Positions 49,525 to 59,005 are shown, counted from the stretch's first letter. The stretch: 64,000 nucleotides of DNA from Stramonita haemastoma (GCA_030674155.1 CM060344.1:34667217-34731216); one strand, 5' to 3'. The notes: generated by a model not told the origin, from the sequence alone. Made by a program: numbers and translations.

Positions 49525-49675
49525 CTCTAACACAGTAAATAATACCAGGGACATACAGTCACAGAATAACCCTATCATAAGTACTTCACAATATAACACA
49601 GTAAATAATACCAGGGACATACAGTCACAGAAAAATCCGTCCTATCATAAGTATTTCACAATATTACACAATATA
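49525..49675. repeat. ~70-bp tandem repeat, 2 copies, also at 45645-45715
   Basis: ATAATACCAGGGACATACAG and CCTATCATAAGTACTTCACA occur at 49535, 49605 and, 3.9 kb to the left, 45652. The neighbouring CTATCTCAGCGTAGCTTATA (49499) is present inverted at about 45718-45743. Confidence 0.75.
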
Positions 49676-49694
49676 ATGCAGGTCTATACAGTGT

Positions 49695-50075
49695 AAGGTG
49701 GTGGTATAACTTAGCAGTTGAACCATTGAGCTCACAACTGAACCACCAGTGAGATGCCCTTTCAAGGGGACTGACTGAGGGATATTTTCCTCTGGAGTTA
49801 ACATCAGAACTGACCTCACTCTCCCCCCACCCCCCCCCCCCTCCCCACAAAGTCCTTCAGACAAGACTATAAACTGAGGTCCTGTGGCGAATGCACAAAG
49901 AACATCTCGTGCGCATGTTAAAACCTGCTCCGCTTTACGGAAGAGTAGGCCACTGTGTGCCAGAAGGAACAGATGACAAAAAATAAAAAACTGCACATAC
50001 ACAAGGACTGAATGTAAAAAAAAAAAAAAGCACACGAGTGCTTATTCTATTATCCTCAATATAAAAAAAAAAAAA
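49695..50075 (+). mobile_element. SINE family A, full body with diverged head
   Basis: Head GTGGTATAACTTAGCAGTTG, body TTTTCCTCTGGAGTTAACAT, GTCCTTCAGACAAGACTATA, GTAGGCCACTGTGTGCCAGA and tail TTATCCTCAATATAAAAAAA. Confidence 0.8.
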
Positions 50076-50094
50076 ATTAATAATAAAAAAAACC

Positions 50095-50320
50095 AACACA
50101 TGCACTCACACCTACACATGGTTGGATATGAAGCTCCAAAACAGCTCTGAAGTCTTTTTCTGTCATGGTGTGCCAGCCCTGGAAACAAAAAAAAAATTAC
50201 ATAAACTCATTGTCTTTAACAATATCTGCAACACCCCCCCCCCCCCCCCCTGCTGACCATGGATCAGTTGTCTTGGGGCAAAACATCTGTCTTAACAGTG
50301 GGCAAACGGTTGCATACACA
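50095..50320. repeat. Segmental duplication, copy A
   Basis: Matches 53175-53420 plus 53705-53725: ACACATGCACTCACACCTAC, AAATCATTGTCTTTAACAAT-type sequence and ACATCTGTCTTAACAGT. It includes the exon-like segment 50112-50178. Confidence 0.8.
50112..50178 (-). CDS. Exon-like segment, copy A of a duplicated pair
   Basis: 67 nt between TTTTTTGTTTCCAG| and |GTGTGAGTGC. At phase 0 it is open and reads GWHTMTEKDFRAVLELHIQP then CV plus one base. It pairs with copy B 3.1 kb to the right, including about 100 bp of flanking intron. Faint resemblance to the HGD block GLHTxCGAGD...GLAIHI was considered but is too weak to claim. No family assigned. Confidence 0.38.
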
Positions 50321-50536
50321 AAATCTTACATTGGTGAACCAAAGAGTACAAGCAGAGGAACAACTCCCCACCCCACCCCCTCTCTTACAAAAAAAACCAC
50401 CCCCAACCCAACCAACCAACCCCCCCAAAAAAAAGCACGGAAGCAAATCAACAAAGCAGTGAAATACCTGCAAATTCATGTATGTGCAAACTAAACCACT
50501 TGAGCTCCTCCCCCCCCCCCAGAAAAAAATTAAAGC

Positions 50537-50537
<1 letters not shown>

Positions 50538-50608
<71 letters not shown>

Positions 50609-50625
50609 AGAGAGAAGAAGGGGGG
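50538..50625. repeat. (GA)n microsatellite
   Basis: GA array ending in a G-run. Confidence 0.95.
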
Positions 50626-50929
50626 GGAGGGCACTTATTACTTTTATTGGCATTTTAAGCTATTCAAAGGTGATGATTGATCTCACAAGGGCAATGATTA
50701 CAGCACGACAGGAACAAAGTAAATACATTTCTACCAATTGTCAAAACCCAGTTTTGGTCTTCTCTTTCTGTATCCATATGACATGGTTCATAACAGAGGA
50801 TATCAATACAACGTCAAATGATTTCAACTAAACCAATGTAGCCTAATTATTCTGCTAACTGCACATCTTACACACACGTTAAGAGGGGACTAGGCGTCCG
50901 TTTTGACCGATTTTTTTTATCTCAAAACC

Positions 50930-51058
50930 AGTTCCGCTTTTCGGAAGAGTAGGCCATTGTGTGCCGGTGGGAATGGATGACAAAATTCACAATACTGCAT
51001 ACACATGGGGACTGGATATTAAAAAAAACACGGTTATTCCAGCATCCCCCCCAAAAAA
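50930..51058 (+). mobile_element. SINE family A, 3' fragment
   Basis: GTAGGCCATTGTGTGCCGGT, CACATGGGGACTGGATATTA, with a damaged tail. Confidence 0.75.
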
Positions 51059-51523
51059 AAGAGCTAATCTACCATGAATTTCAAAGGCACTTTTCAGATA
51101 TAAAAAAACAGTATTGTTGTCTGTCCCATGCAGCTTCTGTATTCTGGTGCTTTTCTAATGATAGTCACTACTGCAATATTACGTATCTGATTACAGATGT
51201 TATACTGTCCTCCTTCTTTGTCAACAGCAATGAAAGACATAGAAGTTGTTTTTTTTAATGGTATCATGTTCTTTGAGGTGAAAATAAGATGAGTTCCTTC
51301 TTTTACCATTTTACAGCTCAACTTACATACATTATTTATGTTGTCACCAGTATTACACCATATCAATAATTATCATAAAGTCTTTATTACCTTTAAGTCC
51401 CAGAATCCATGATCGATACCTTGCTAGATGGGGTCTCGGCCATTTATTTGACATTAAAAAAATATGTAGGAACACATTTTTTGGTTTGCAAAAATTCATT
51501 ATTTTGTTTGCAAAATGACATTG

Positions 51524-51545
51524 GGGGGGGGGGGGGGGGGGGGGA
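51524..51545. repeat. Poly(G) tract
   Basis: Over 20 uninterrupted G. Confidence 0.9.
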
Positions 51546-51960
51546 GTTACAAAAGTATTTTTGAAAAAAAAAAATGCAGGCTATTTTTCACATTTCCTCC
51601 AAATGAGTTAAGATGTTTTTGCTTAATTGGACTGATTAGAACAGATTCTTTAGAAAACTGAGGTGCTTCAAAAAAACACCTGCACAATAATGAACTCTAC
51701 GACAGGCCCAAGTTTATCGTCATTTGAAAGTGATTCTGTTCTTGCAAAATCTATGTTTTACAATTTGCACAGGTCATTTCCAAAACATTTTTCTCGTGAA
51801 TTTTCATATGATAATCCATATATTGTGTTTAAAGACTTGAAATACTAAGTGTTCAAAAAAATGTGACATGTGCTTGCTCCGGTATTATTTCAGTCCACCA
51901 TATAATTATTTAATTGCCCAGTGCTCAATAGTTTACATAAGAAAAAAAGAGTTTACTTAC

Positions 51961-52061
51961 ATAAGAAATACGGCAATAATATTCAAGGTGTTGTGTGTCA
52001 TTCCCAGCAAGCTGTGATAATGGCAGTTGCTGAAATGATTCTCCAGCCAGTGGTAGGAAAG
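51961..52061 (-). CDS. Exon-like segment, unidentified
   Basis: 101 nt between acceptor AATACTGTTGCAG|CT and a perfect donor TAT|GTAAGTAAAC. After two bases it has 33 open codons, beginning FLPLAGESFQQLPLSQLAGN and ending DTQHLEYYCRISY, a protein-like composition unlike the surrounding AT-rich intron. It needs one base from the preceding exon, which copy B (53199-53264) would supply, and leaves at phase 0, which copy A (50112-50178) accepts. The protein family is not recognised. A second frame is also open, so the evidence is the splice sites plus composition only. Confidence 0.4.
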
Positions 52062-52489
52062 CTGCAACAGTATTAACCTTTTGGACAATATTTCACCCCT
52101 ATTTTTCACCATTCCTTCTCTACCCCATTCTTTACATTTATTTTCAATAGATCTATACAGTTGTCTAAATCACCCTGAAGTGAATGGACAATGAGAAGAA
52201 ATTAGACAACTGATTAAGCAGTCTGATAGTTCTGAAATAAATACCGTTTCACTGCCAACTGCAAAACGAATCCAAACAATGCCAGTCACAACCATTTTCA
52301 CACTGTCTATCCTGCAGTTCGCTTTTCATTCTGATGTTGTTGTGATAACACTGTGATACTAATATTTCGCATGTTTGTAGATTTTTGTGTGTGTTTTGGG
52401 CTAGCACAAGTTTGTGTGTCGGGTTTTTTTTTTTTTTTTTTTAAAGTAATTTAAATTTTATTTTCACAAATTTGTGTACATCCCTATTC

Positions 52490-52680
52490 AGAGCCAAGGT
52501 GTTTGCTATTGTGCTGGACAGAGCACAGGCTGCAGCACTGAAAAGCTTTAGTACAATTAGTGATCGTATCCTCTCTCTGAAGCTTAACACCAGACATCTT
52601 GTTCTCAACATCCTTCAGGCCTATGCACCAACATCCGTCAACACTGACAAGAAAACTGAACAGTTTTATGATGATTAGTT
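52490..52680 (+). pseudogene. LINE endonuclease fragment
   Basis: The plus frame includes ISDRILSLKLNTRHLVLNIL and QAYAPTSVNTDKKTEQFYDD, then a stop. The block R-I-x-x-L-K-L ... L-Q-A-Y-A-P-T is typical of the APE-type endonuclease of RTE/Jockey-type LINEs. Only about 60 residues remain; no RT follows. Confidence 0.75.
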
Positions 52681-52844
52681 AAACGGTCAGAGACAAGATA
52701 TCAAAAAGAAAACCAGACGCGCTGCCAAGATTCAAACTCTCTACTTCATGGAGACTGAGAACTGAAGTTTAAGGTTCCTAACCCCTCAGCCACAGCATCT
52801 GTCAGCTAGGTGTTAAAAGCAACTTTTTTTCTTTTTTTCTTCTT

Positions 52845-53178
52845 CTTTTATATCCAGAATAATGGAATAAGCACTCGTGTGCTTTTTTACATCTGGTCCC
52901 TGTGTGTATGCAGTTTTGTAAATGTCATCTGTTCCCACCAGCACACAATGGCCTACTCTTACAAAAAACGAAACAGGATTCAACATTTGCGCAAGATGTT
53001 CTGCGTGCGTTCACACATGGGGCCATGGTTTATAGTCTCATTCGAAGGATTTTTGGGGAGAGTGGAGTCAGCACTGATGTTAACTCCAGGGGAAAAATCC
53101 CCTCGACCGGAAATCGAACTCGGGTCGTCAGATTGTCAGCGCCATGTTCTGACCACTAGGCTATCCTGTCCCCCACAT
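52845..53178 (-). mobile_element. SINE family A, best full-length copy
   Basis: On the minus strand it starts GGGGGACAGGATAGCCTAGT (A box AGGATAGCCTAGTGG), has CGAGTTCGATTTCC (B box), then the shared body, and ends TTATTCTGGATATAAAAGAA. About 330 bp. It is the least decayed copy and serves as the reference for the others. Confidence 0.88.
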
Positions 53179-53198
53179 AGAAACACATGCACTCACAC

Positions 53199-53264
53199 CT
53201 ACACATGGTTGGATATGGCGCTCCAAAACAGCTCTGATGTCTCGTCTGTCCTGATGCATCAGCC
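53199..53264 (-). CDS. Exon-like segment, copy B of a duplicated pair
   Basis: 66 nt between TTATGTTTCCAG| and |GTGTGAGTGC. In the frame shared with copy A (50112-50178) it reads MHQDRRDIRAVLERHIQPCV with two or more bases on each side. It is one base shorter than copy A, so the entry phase differs between the copies. The last 45 bases are nearly identical, while the first 20 are diverged. Not identified. A SINE with a 15-bp target duplication sits in the flank (53408-53715). Confidence 0.35.
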
Positions 53265-53422
53265 CTGGAAACATAAAAAATTAACATAAAATCATTGTCT
53301 TTAACAATATCTGCATCTACCCCTCCCCCTCTCCCAACACACACACACACAAACACACACACACACGCACACACACCATGCATCAGTTATCTTGGGTAAC
53401 ACATCTGTCTTGCCGCCGCTGT

Positions 53423-53708
53423 AGTCTAGTGGTTAGGGCGTTGGATTCGTAATGTAAAGGTTGCTGGTTCGATCCCAGCTTTCGGCTATGGTGTTGTGCC
53501 CTTGGAAAAGGCACTTTACAGCTATTTTCTCACCCCACCCAGGTGTAAAAGGGGTACCAACCTTGTGTTGGGGGTTAACCCTGCGATAGACTGGCGTCCT
53601 ATCCAGGGGGGAGTCTTATGACTCTCCATCGCTTAACGCCACAGAAACCGGGATAAGCACCGGCCTGATGAGCCTTAGGCTCAGGACAGACTTTAACTAA
53701 CTTTTAAC
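53423..53708 (+). mobile_element. tRNA-derived SINE, family C, with 15-bp target duplication
   Basis: Head GCTGTAGTCTAGTGGTTAGG (A box) and GCTGGTTCGATCCCAG (B box), then AGACTGGCGTCCTATCCAGG and CACCGGCCTGATGAGCCTTA. TAACACATCTGTCTT precedes and follows the element. The uninterrupted paralogue at 50286 (ACATCTGTCTTAACAGT) shows the empty site. Confidence 0.9.
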
Positions 53709-53734
53709 ACATCTGTCTTAACAGTAAGAAATCA

Positions 53735-54095
53735 TGCGTTCAATCCCCATGTGGATCCAAACTTCCCCCCATCCACTTCACCTTGAGTGATGGTCTGGGT
53801 GCTAGTTCTCTGGATGAGTTGACAAACCAAGACCCCATGTGCAATTCGGTATTTAGCACACATTTCAGAATCTACAGTAACAAGAGAATTGTCCCTGGCA
53901 AAAAATATGTAGAAAAAATCCACTCTCTCAGGGACACCTATATCCGCAGAGAAAGAAAAAAACCCCAAAAACCATAGGTGACACTGCTATTGTGGTGATG
54001 TGCTCTTCCTTGAGAAAGCTGTCCACATTTTTGACAGAGAAATCTGCTGTGACTGATAGTGCTATACAATGCAATACCACCCGCACGCACTCACA
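53735..54095 (+). mobile_element. SINE family D
   Basis: TGATGGTCTGGGTGCTAGTT, CAAGAGAATTGTCCCTGGCA, GGTGACACTGCTATTGTGGT and CAGAGAAATCTGCTGTGACT match the copy at 57540-57965. The right end is GTGCTATACAATGCAATACC. Confidence 0.75.
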
Positions 54096-54339
54096 AGCAA
54101 GAGAACTAAGGCTGCAATTATCGTCAAATTATAAATAAAAGCACATGGAAGACCAAGACCAGTCTTCTAGTGAAATGCAGTATAAAAATTGTGATGATTT
54201 TCTAAAGCACATAATCAGGAATAATGATATTAATACAATGTAATTTCTAGAGCACTGAATGAGTGAATCTTGCAAAGCAAACTAATTAAATCACTAGCAG
54301 TTGAATCATTCAAACACATGTGACTACACAAAAAAGGAA

Positions 54340-54492
54340 AATGGGATAAGCACTCTTGTGCTTTTTTACATCCAGTCCCCGTGTGTATGCAGTATTGTAA
54401 ATGTCATCTGTTCCCACCGGCACACGATGGCCTACTCTTACAAAAAAGCGGAACAGGAATTAACGTGTGTCGCAAGATGTTCTGTGTGCGTT
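54340..54492 (-). mobile_element. SINE family A, 3' half, cut by a (GT)n tract
   Basis: AATGGGATAAGCACTCTTGT, AGTCCCCGTGTGTATGCAGT and CAAGATGTTCTGTGTGCGTT. The GT array replaces the rest. Confidence 0.8.
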
Positions 54493-54497
54493 CCGAA

Positions 54498-54524
54498 GGA
54501 TGTGTGGTGTGTGTGTGTGTGTGT

Positions 54525-54574
<50 letters not shown>

Positions 54575-54593
54575 TGTGTGTGTGTGTGTGGTG

Positions 54594-54664
<71 letters not shown>

Positions 54665-54671
54665 TGTGTGT

Positions 54672-54727
<56 letters not shown>
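54498..54727. repeat. (GT)n array, ~230 bp
   Basis: GT units with GGT and TCTG interruptions. Confidence 0.95.
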
Positions 54728-54729
<2 letters not shown>

Positions 54730-54841
54730 GAAGGTGGCTGTCTAAAGATGTTATGAAAAAAAAAAAGATTGTCCTCAAATTAAAATAATTAATAAAGCAA
54801 TAATAGATAAACGCACACACACACACAGATCACTTACTTAC

Positions 54842-54895
54842 GCCAGAGTCCCAACTACCGTCATCCAAAGAACTCAGCAATCTCCACACACCACA
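54842..54895 (-). CDS. Exon-like segment, unidentified (possible HGD neighbour exon)
   Basis: 54 nt, fully open, between a good acceptor (GGTGTGTTCCAG|TG) and a perfect donor (GGC|GTAAGTAAG). It encodes CGVWRLLSSLDDGSWDSG. It enters and leaves at phase 0, so it is phase-compatible with the HGD exon upstream. Size and position would fit the short HGD exon that follows PNPNQ, but the sequence lacks the expected LRWxPF, so homology is only suggestive. No other family is recognised. Confidence 0.35.
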
Positions 54896-55294
54896 CTGGA
54901 ACACACCGAATAGAACATGTATAAACACATCACATGGAACAGAACATGTGTAAAACACATTTCAACAGTAATGATTGTAGCACAACAGCCACCTCCTGGC
55001 TTACAACCCTCCCCCCCCCTTCTCCTATAGAATTTCTTCACTCTCCCCTCCTGTCCCCCCTCCCCCCCCCTTTCCAACCTCTTCCTTCTCCCATCCCCTT
55101 AACTCCTTTTCTAATCCCTAATGGTCCACCTCAATATCAACATTTTTTATGTTTTCAGGTCTTTAGTGCGCCGATTATTCCATGCAAAACCTCATTTTCT
55201 TCCTCGGATGAAACTACATTTATTACTGTATGAACCACTGTTGATTTTTTTTTTAGTGTAACTATATAGCATATTTGGAATATTTTTATTTTGC

Positions 55295-55735
55295 TGTTAT
55301 TCCTTGGTTAGAGCTCAGAGGTTTACCAATTGTGATACTTTTACCTACGCGACAGTTTACCCCCCCCCCCCCCCACCATTTAAAGCAGCTGTATTCCAAC
55401 TTCAGGGAATGATATCTACACACAACACCAGAGTGCAAGCATTTTACAAATGTTGTCATCCATTCCTACCAGCAGCATACAAACAGCCTCTTCTTCAGAA
55501 AGGTGGAATGGATTTTAACGTGTATGCAATATCTGTGTGTATTTGCGTACATGACTTTGGTTTGTTTTCTAAACCGAAGGACTTTTGGGGGGGGGGGGGG
55601 GGGTTTGGAGTTAGTACTCCTGTGAACTCCAGGGAAAAAATCCCTTTCAACGGGCAATTTGGTGATGGATCGAACCTAGGCCGTCAGATAATAAGTTCAA
55701 TGCTCTAGCCACTGGGCTATTCCCCCCCCCCCCCC
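55295..55735 (-). mobile_element. SINE with family B tail, near full length
   Basis: Tail CCTTGGTTAGAGCTCAGAGG and CAGCTGTATTCCAACTTCAG, body GTTGTCATCCATTCCTACCA, CTCCTGTGAACTCCAGGGAA, head GATGGATCGAACCTAGGCC ... CACTGGGCTATTCC in reverse orientation. C-runs and a G-run sit inside it. Confidence 0.75.
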
Positions 55736-56139
55736 CCCATATATGGAATGTTTTGCATGCTATAATGACCTCTTGAGAAAACTAAAATATGACAAGGAAG
55801 TGAAAACTGTTCAAAGTGCATGTCATAGAAACTGACAGGGGAACATGTTCACCCCTAAATTCCCTTCCCCTCCTCTCTCCCACCTACACCCCCCACTACA
55901 CATCCTTCCCTCCATACTCCCCAAAAGGTCTCATGCAGAAATATGACTAACAGACAGACATCTCAGCATCAAATACAGGCAACACCAACCCACACCTGTA
56001 TATATATATATATCAACATACTAAAATCTATGCACAAATTTTAGACTTATGAATGCTAAACATAATAAGCCCTGTGTCTACTCATACTCACTCACTCACT
56101 GGGCACAGGTGTGTGTGTGTATGTGTCTGTGTGTGTATG

Positions 56140-56440
56140 TTTATTTTTCACGAGGATAATGGAATAACCACTCATGTGCTTTTTTACATCCAGTCCCCAT
56201 GTGTATGCAGTTTCGTAAATTTTATTTGTTCCCACCGGCACACAATGGCCTACTCTTTCGAAAAGTGGAACAGGATTATTTAACATGCGCGTAAGATGTT
56301 CTGCGTGCGTTCGCGCACGGGACATAGAGAGACTCATCCGAATCGGAATTGTGGGGAGAGTGGATACCACACAGTCGAGCTTCATCCCCTTAATGGCATG
56401 CAAGTTTGAGAGTGTTGCTCAAACTACCTAACCAACACTG
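56140..56440 (-). mobile_element. SINE family A with variant head
   Basis: GAGGATAATGGAATAACCAC, AGTCCCCATGTGTATGCAGT, CAAGATGTTCTGCGTGCGTT. The head region after GTGGATACCACACAGTCGAG differs and resembles the one at 42160-42200 (AGTTTGAGAGTGTTGCTCAA). Confidence 0.7.
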
Positions 56441-56660
56441 CAGGTGTCCGTATCTCTCAGGTCCGGTTGACACACCGGGATATACCATGATAGTAACTGT
56501 AGAGTACAGCTCTGAGGCAGAAAAAAAGAATGATAAAAATAAAGAAAAATGCAAATGCTGGTCACTACCTATGTAATAGGTCGAATGGAAGCGCTTTGAT
56601 TTGTTTTTACAAGATATAGCGCTATAAAAGTTCCATGTATTATTATTATTATTATACTAC

Positions 56661-56766
56661 CTGGTTGGGGTTGGGAGTGACGCTGTCCCAGTCGTGAGTC
56701 AGCAGACCTCTGGGCTCCGCAACAAACGGCTTGTGCACCATAGAGGGACGGATTCGGTACAGCCAG
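56661..56766 (-). CDS. HGD: Homogentisate 1,2-dioxygenase, one internal exon
   Basis: 106 nt between acceptor CATCATTTTCAG|C and donor AACCAG|GTAGTA. One base completes the preceding codon (probably Ser), then 35 codons encode WLYRIRPSMVHKPF, a short variable stretch, and LLTHDWDSVTPNPNQ. This matches the conserved HGD block S-W-L-Y-R-I-x-P-S-x-x-H-K-P-F ... T-H-x-W-D-x-x-x-P-x-P-N-Q near residues 60-95. HGD cleaves the homogentisate ring in tyrosine/phenylalanine catabolism in the cytosol. The expected next exon (LRWxPF...) was searched for downstream on the minus strand and not recognised; upstream exons would lie right of the window or in unrecognised sequence. Whether the gene is complete cannot be judged. 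Confidence 0.85.
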
Positions 56767-56799
56767 CTGAAAATGATGAAATAAAACCATGAGTAACTA

Positions 56800-57010
56800 T
56801 TTAACTGATGTTAACTCCAGGGGATTGGAGTTCATTGACCAGGCTGGCCCAGGATAGACAGAGGTGGAAAGTCTTTGTTGCTGCCCTACACACCACTGGG
56901 TGTAAAGGATGATGATGATGATGAACTCCAGGGGAAAATATCCCCTTGAACAAGATTCGAACGCTGGTTGTTAAGATTGTGAGCGCAATTTTCCCACCAC
57001 TAGGTGATCA
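56800..57010 (-). mobile_element. SINE 5' part interrupted by a LINE-tail insertion
   Basis: GATGTTAACTCCAGGGG on the left and AACTCCAGGGGAAAATATCC, AAGATTCGAACGCTGG, CACTAGGTGATC on the right belong to one SINE head/body. Confidence 0.75.
56825..56923 (+). mobile_element. 99-bp LINE 3' tail with 12-bp target duplication and (GAT)n end
   Basis: GGCCCAGGATAGACAGAGGT, GAAAGTCTTTGTTGCTGCCC and the GATGATGATG tail match a common RTE-type LINE terminus (DRQRWKVFVAALHT-like). AACTCCAGGGGA flanks both sides (56813-56824 and 56924-56935). Confidence 0.8.
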
Positions 57011-57018
57011 AAATCCCC

Positions 57019-57019
<1 letters not shown>

Positions 57020-57053
<34 letters not shown>

Positions 57054-57205
57054 TTCGAAGATAATGGAATAGGCACTTATTTTTTTAATATACATATTTA
57101 TACATACATACATATTTAATATATGTGTGTGTGTGTGTGTGTGCGTGCGCGCATGTGCGTGTGTGCATGCGTGCATGTGTGTGCGCATGTGTGTGTGTGC
57201 ATGTG
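57020..57205. repeat. (GT)n microsatellites and TGCGTG-rich sequence
   Basis: GT arrays 57020-57050 and 57122-57142, then GTGCGCATG-type decay. A damaged SINE-tail piece (TCGAAGATAATGGAATAGGC) lies between. Confidence 0.85.
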
Positions 57206-57539
57206 TATTTATTCATGAATGATTGCATTTGTGTGAATAATTTCAATATAAGCACTTTGATATGTTGCTTTACAGGATTCAGCGCTATATATATTCCATA
57301 CATTATTATCATTACTATCAGAATATTAAAGCCCTGTGTCTACCCACTCAATAGACACAGTCACCATCAACGGCCCCAAAGTGTAAACAAGGACAGTGCT
57401 CCCTGCTGCAGTTAAACATCCAAAACTCCTGGCACAGGGAGAGCAGAGGGTACTACACTACAAGGAGCTAGCTTCTACACCGACAGACAGAAGCAGCAAG
57501 CTATGCTACACTACAGTGGTATGGACAACACAGACCACA

Positions 57540-57965
57540 ACAGTGGATCAGTAGTCGAAAGGCAACACGCCTGCCTAGAAAGTGAAAAAAGTCCGGGTCG
57601 GAAGTGTGGGGTGGTTTTGAACCCTGTTTCGGCCCCAAACCTTTCCCCCGTCCATTAGAGTCTTAGACCATGAGTGGTGGTCTGGGTACTAGTCTTTTGG
57701 ATAAGACAATAAGCCAAGGTTCCGTGTGTTACACAAAATTATTTAGCTCATGTTAAAGAACCCACGACAACAAGAGAGTTGTCACTGGCAAAATTCTGTA
57801 GGAAATAGCCACTCAGGTAGGGAAACAAATACAGTTGCAGACAGGAAAACAACAAAAAAATAATGGGTGGCACTGCTCCTGTGGCAATGTGCTTTCCCCG
57901 AGGAAAACAGCTTTAATTTCACACAGAGAAATCTGTCGTGATTCAAAGTGATGTAGAAATGTATT
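57540..57965 (+). mobile_element. SINE family D, longer copy
   Basis: Head GGATCAGTAGTCGAAAGGCA, then GTGGTCTGGGTACTAGTCTT, CAAGAGAGTTGTCACTGGCA, GGTGGCACTGCTCCTGTGGC and CAGAGAAATCTGTCGTGATT. The head is not obviously tRNA-like. Confidence 0.75.
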
Positions 57966-58312
57966 AAAAAAATGTTTTTTTTAAAAGAACAGAGGGCTGG
58001 CTGTAAATGGCAAAGAATGCATCTGGGAAAGTCTGGCCACAATGCAAGCTCTGGCCTGGGACAGTCACAGAGAGAAAATAAAGTTTTAAAAAAACCCACA
58101 AAAACATGGCTCCAGCCTCCCCCCCCCCCCCCCCCGAAAAAGTGTTCTTGTGATGCTTTGATTCATGTCGTCTGCATCTGGTCACCGCCATATCTGAAAC
58201 AAGACCACACAATTCATGTTAAAATGAAATCTTAACACAAATATAATCAGTTTATAATCACACCACACACCCTTCTCTCGTGTGGAAGGACATTAACTAA
58301 ACTGAACAACAA

Positions 58313-58387
<75 letters not shown>
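58313..58387. repeat. (CA)n microsatellite
   Basis: Pure AC array of about 75 bp. Confidence 0.95.
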
Positions 58388-58389
<2 letters not shown>

Positions 58390-58439
58390 GCATCCTTACT
58401 GTGTAGAGAAGTAGTCACTCTGATTTTTTTCTCTACTTT

Positions 58440-59005
58440 TGTTTGTTTGTTTTTTATAGTCCCATTGCACCAAGAAATGAACAGTATGGATTTTTCTCAT
58501 TTTGTTTTCTTCACCTTATTTTGTTTTGAATATCCCTTTGCACCGAGAAACTGGTGCTACGGATTTTTCTCTTTCTTCTAATGCTTAATTGTGTCAACAA
58601 CAACAACAACAACAAATGGGAAGTATGGGTTTTGTTCCCTGTTATCTACTTTTTTTTAGATTGGACTTTAATACCCCCATTGCATTAAGAAGTGGACACT
58701 AAGAACTGCTTTCTTTTGTTTGTTTTGGTTTTAATACCCCTATTGCAGAAAGCAGACACTGGATTTTTCTCTTTTTATTTTTGTTTTCGCTTTTGCTCTG
58801 CTTTTAATACCCCTACAAGAGAAGAACACTATGAATTGTTCCTTTCTTTCGTTTTTTGTAGGTTTAAAAAAAAAAAAAATCCCTATTGCAGAAAGCAGAC
58901 ACTTGATTTTTTTTCTCTTTGTATTTTTGCTTTATTTTAAACACCTCTACTGCATCAAAAAAATGGATGTTATGGGTTTTTTCTCTGTTTATTATCTTCC
59001 TCCTG
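58440..59005. repeat. ~70-bp T-rich degenerate tandem repeat, 7-8 copies
   Basis: The consensus includes AATACCCCTATTGCA, AGAAGCAGACACT and GGATTTTTCTCTTT. Copies start near 58460, 58530, 58670, 58733, 58806, 58866 and 58940. The hydrophobic plus-strand frames here come from the repeat. Confidence 0.75.

Larger units (their letters stand above)
53175..53725. repeat. Segmental duplication, copy B, interrupted by a SINE
   Basis: Paralogous to 50095-50320. The SINE at 53423-53708 splits it. Confidence 0.8.

Noticed and set aside
53423..53495. Functional tRNA gene
   Set aside because: The A and B boxes are present, but the sequence continues into a SINE body and is flanked by a target duplication, so it is a tRNA-derived SINE head.
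55160..55225. Plus-strand exon-like stretch after TTTATGTTTTCAG with VFSAPIIPCKTSFSSS
   Set aside because: The donor is poor (GTATGAACC) and nothing else codes on the plus strand nearby.
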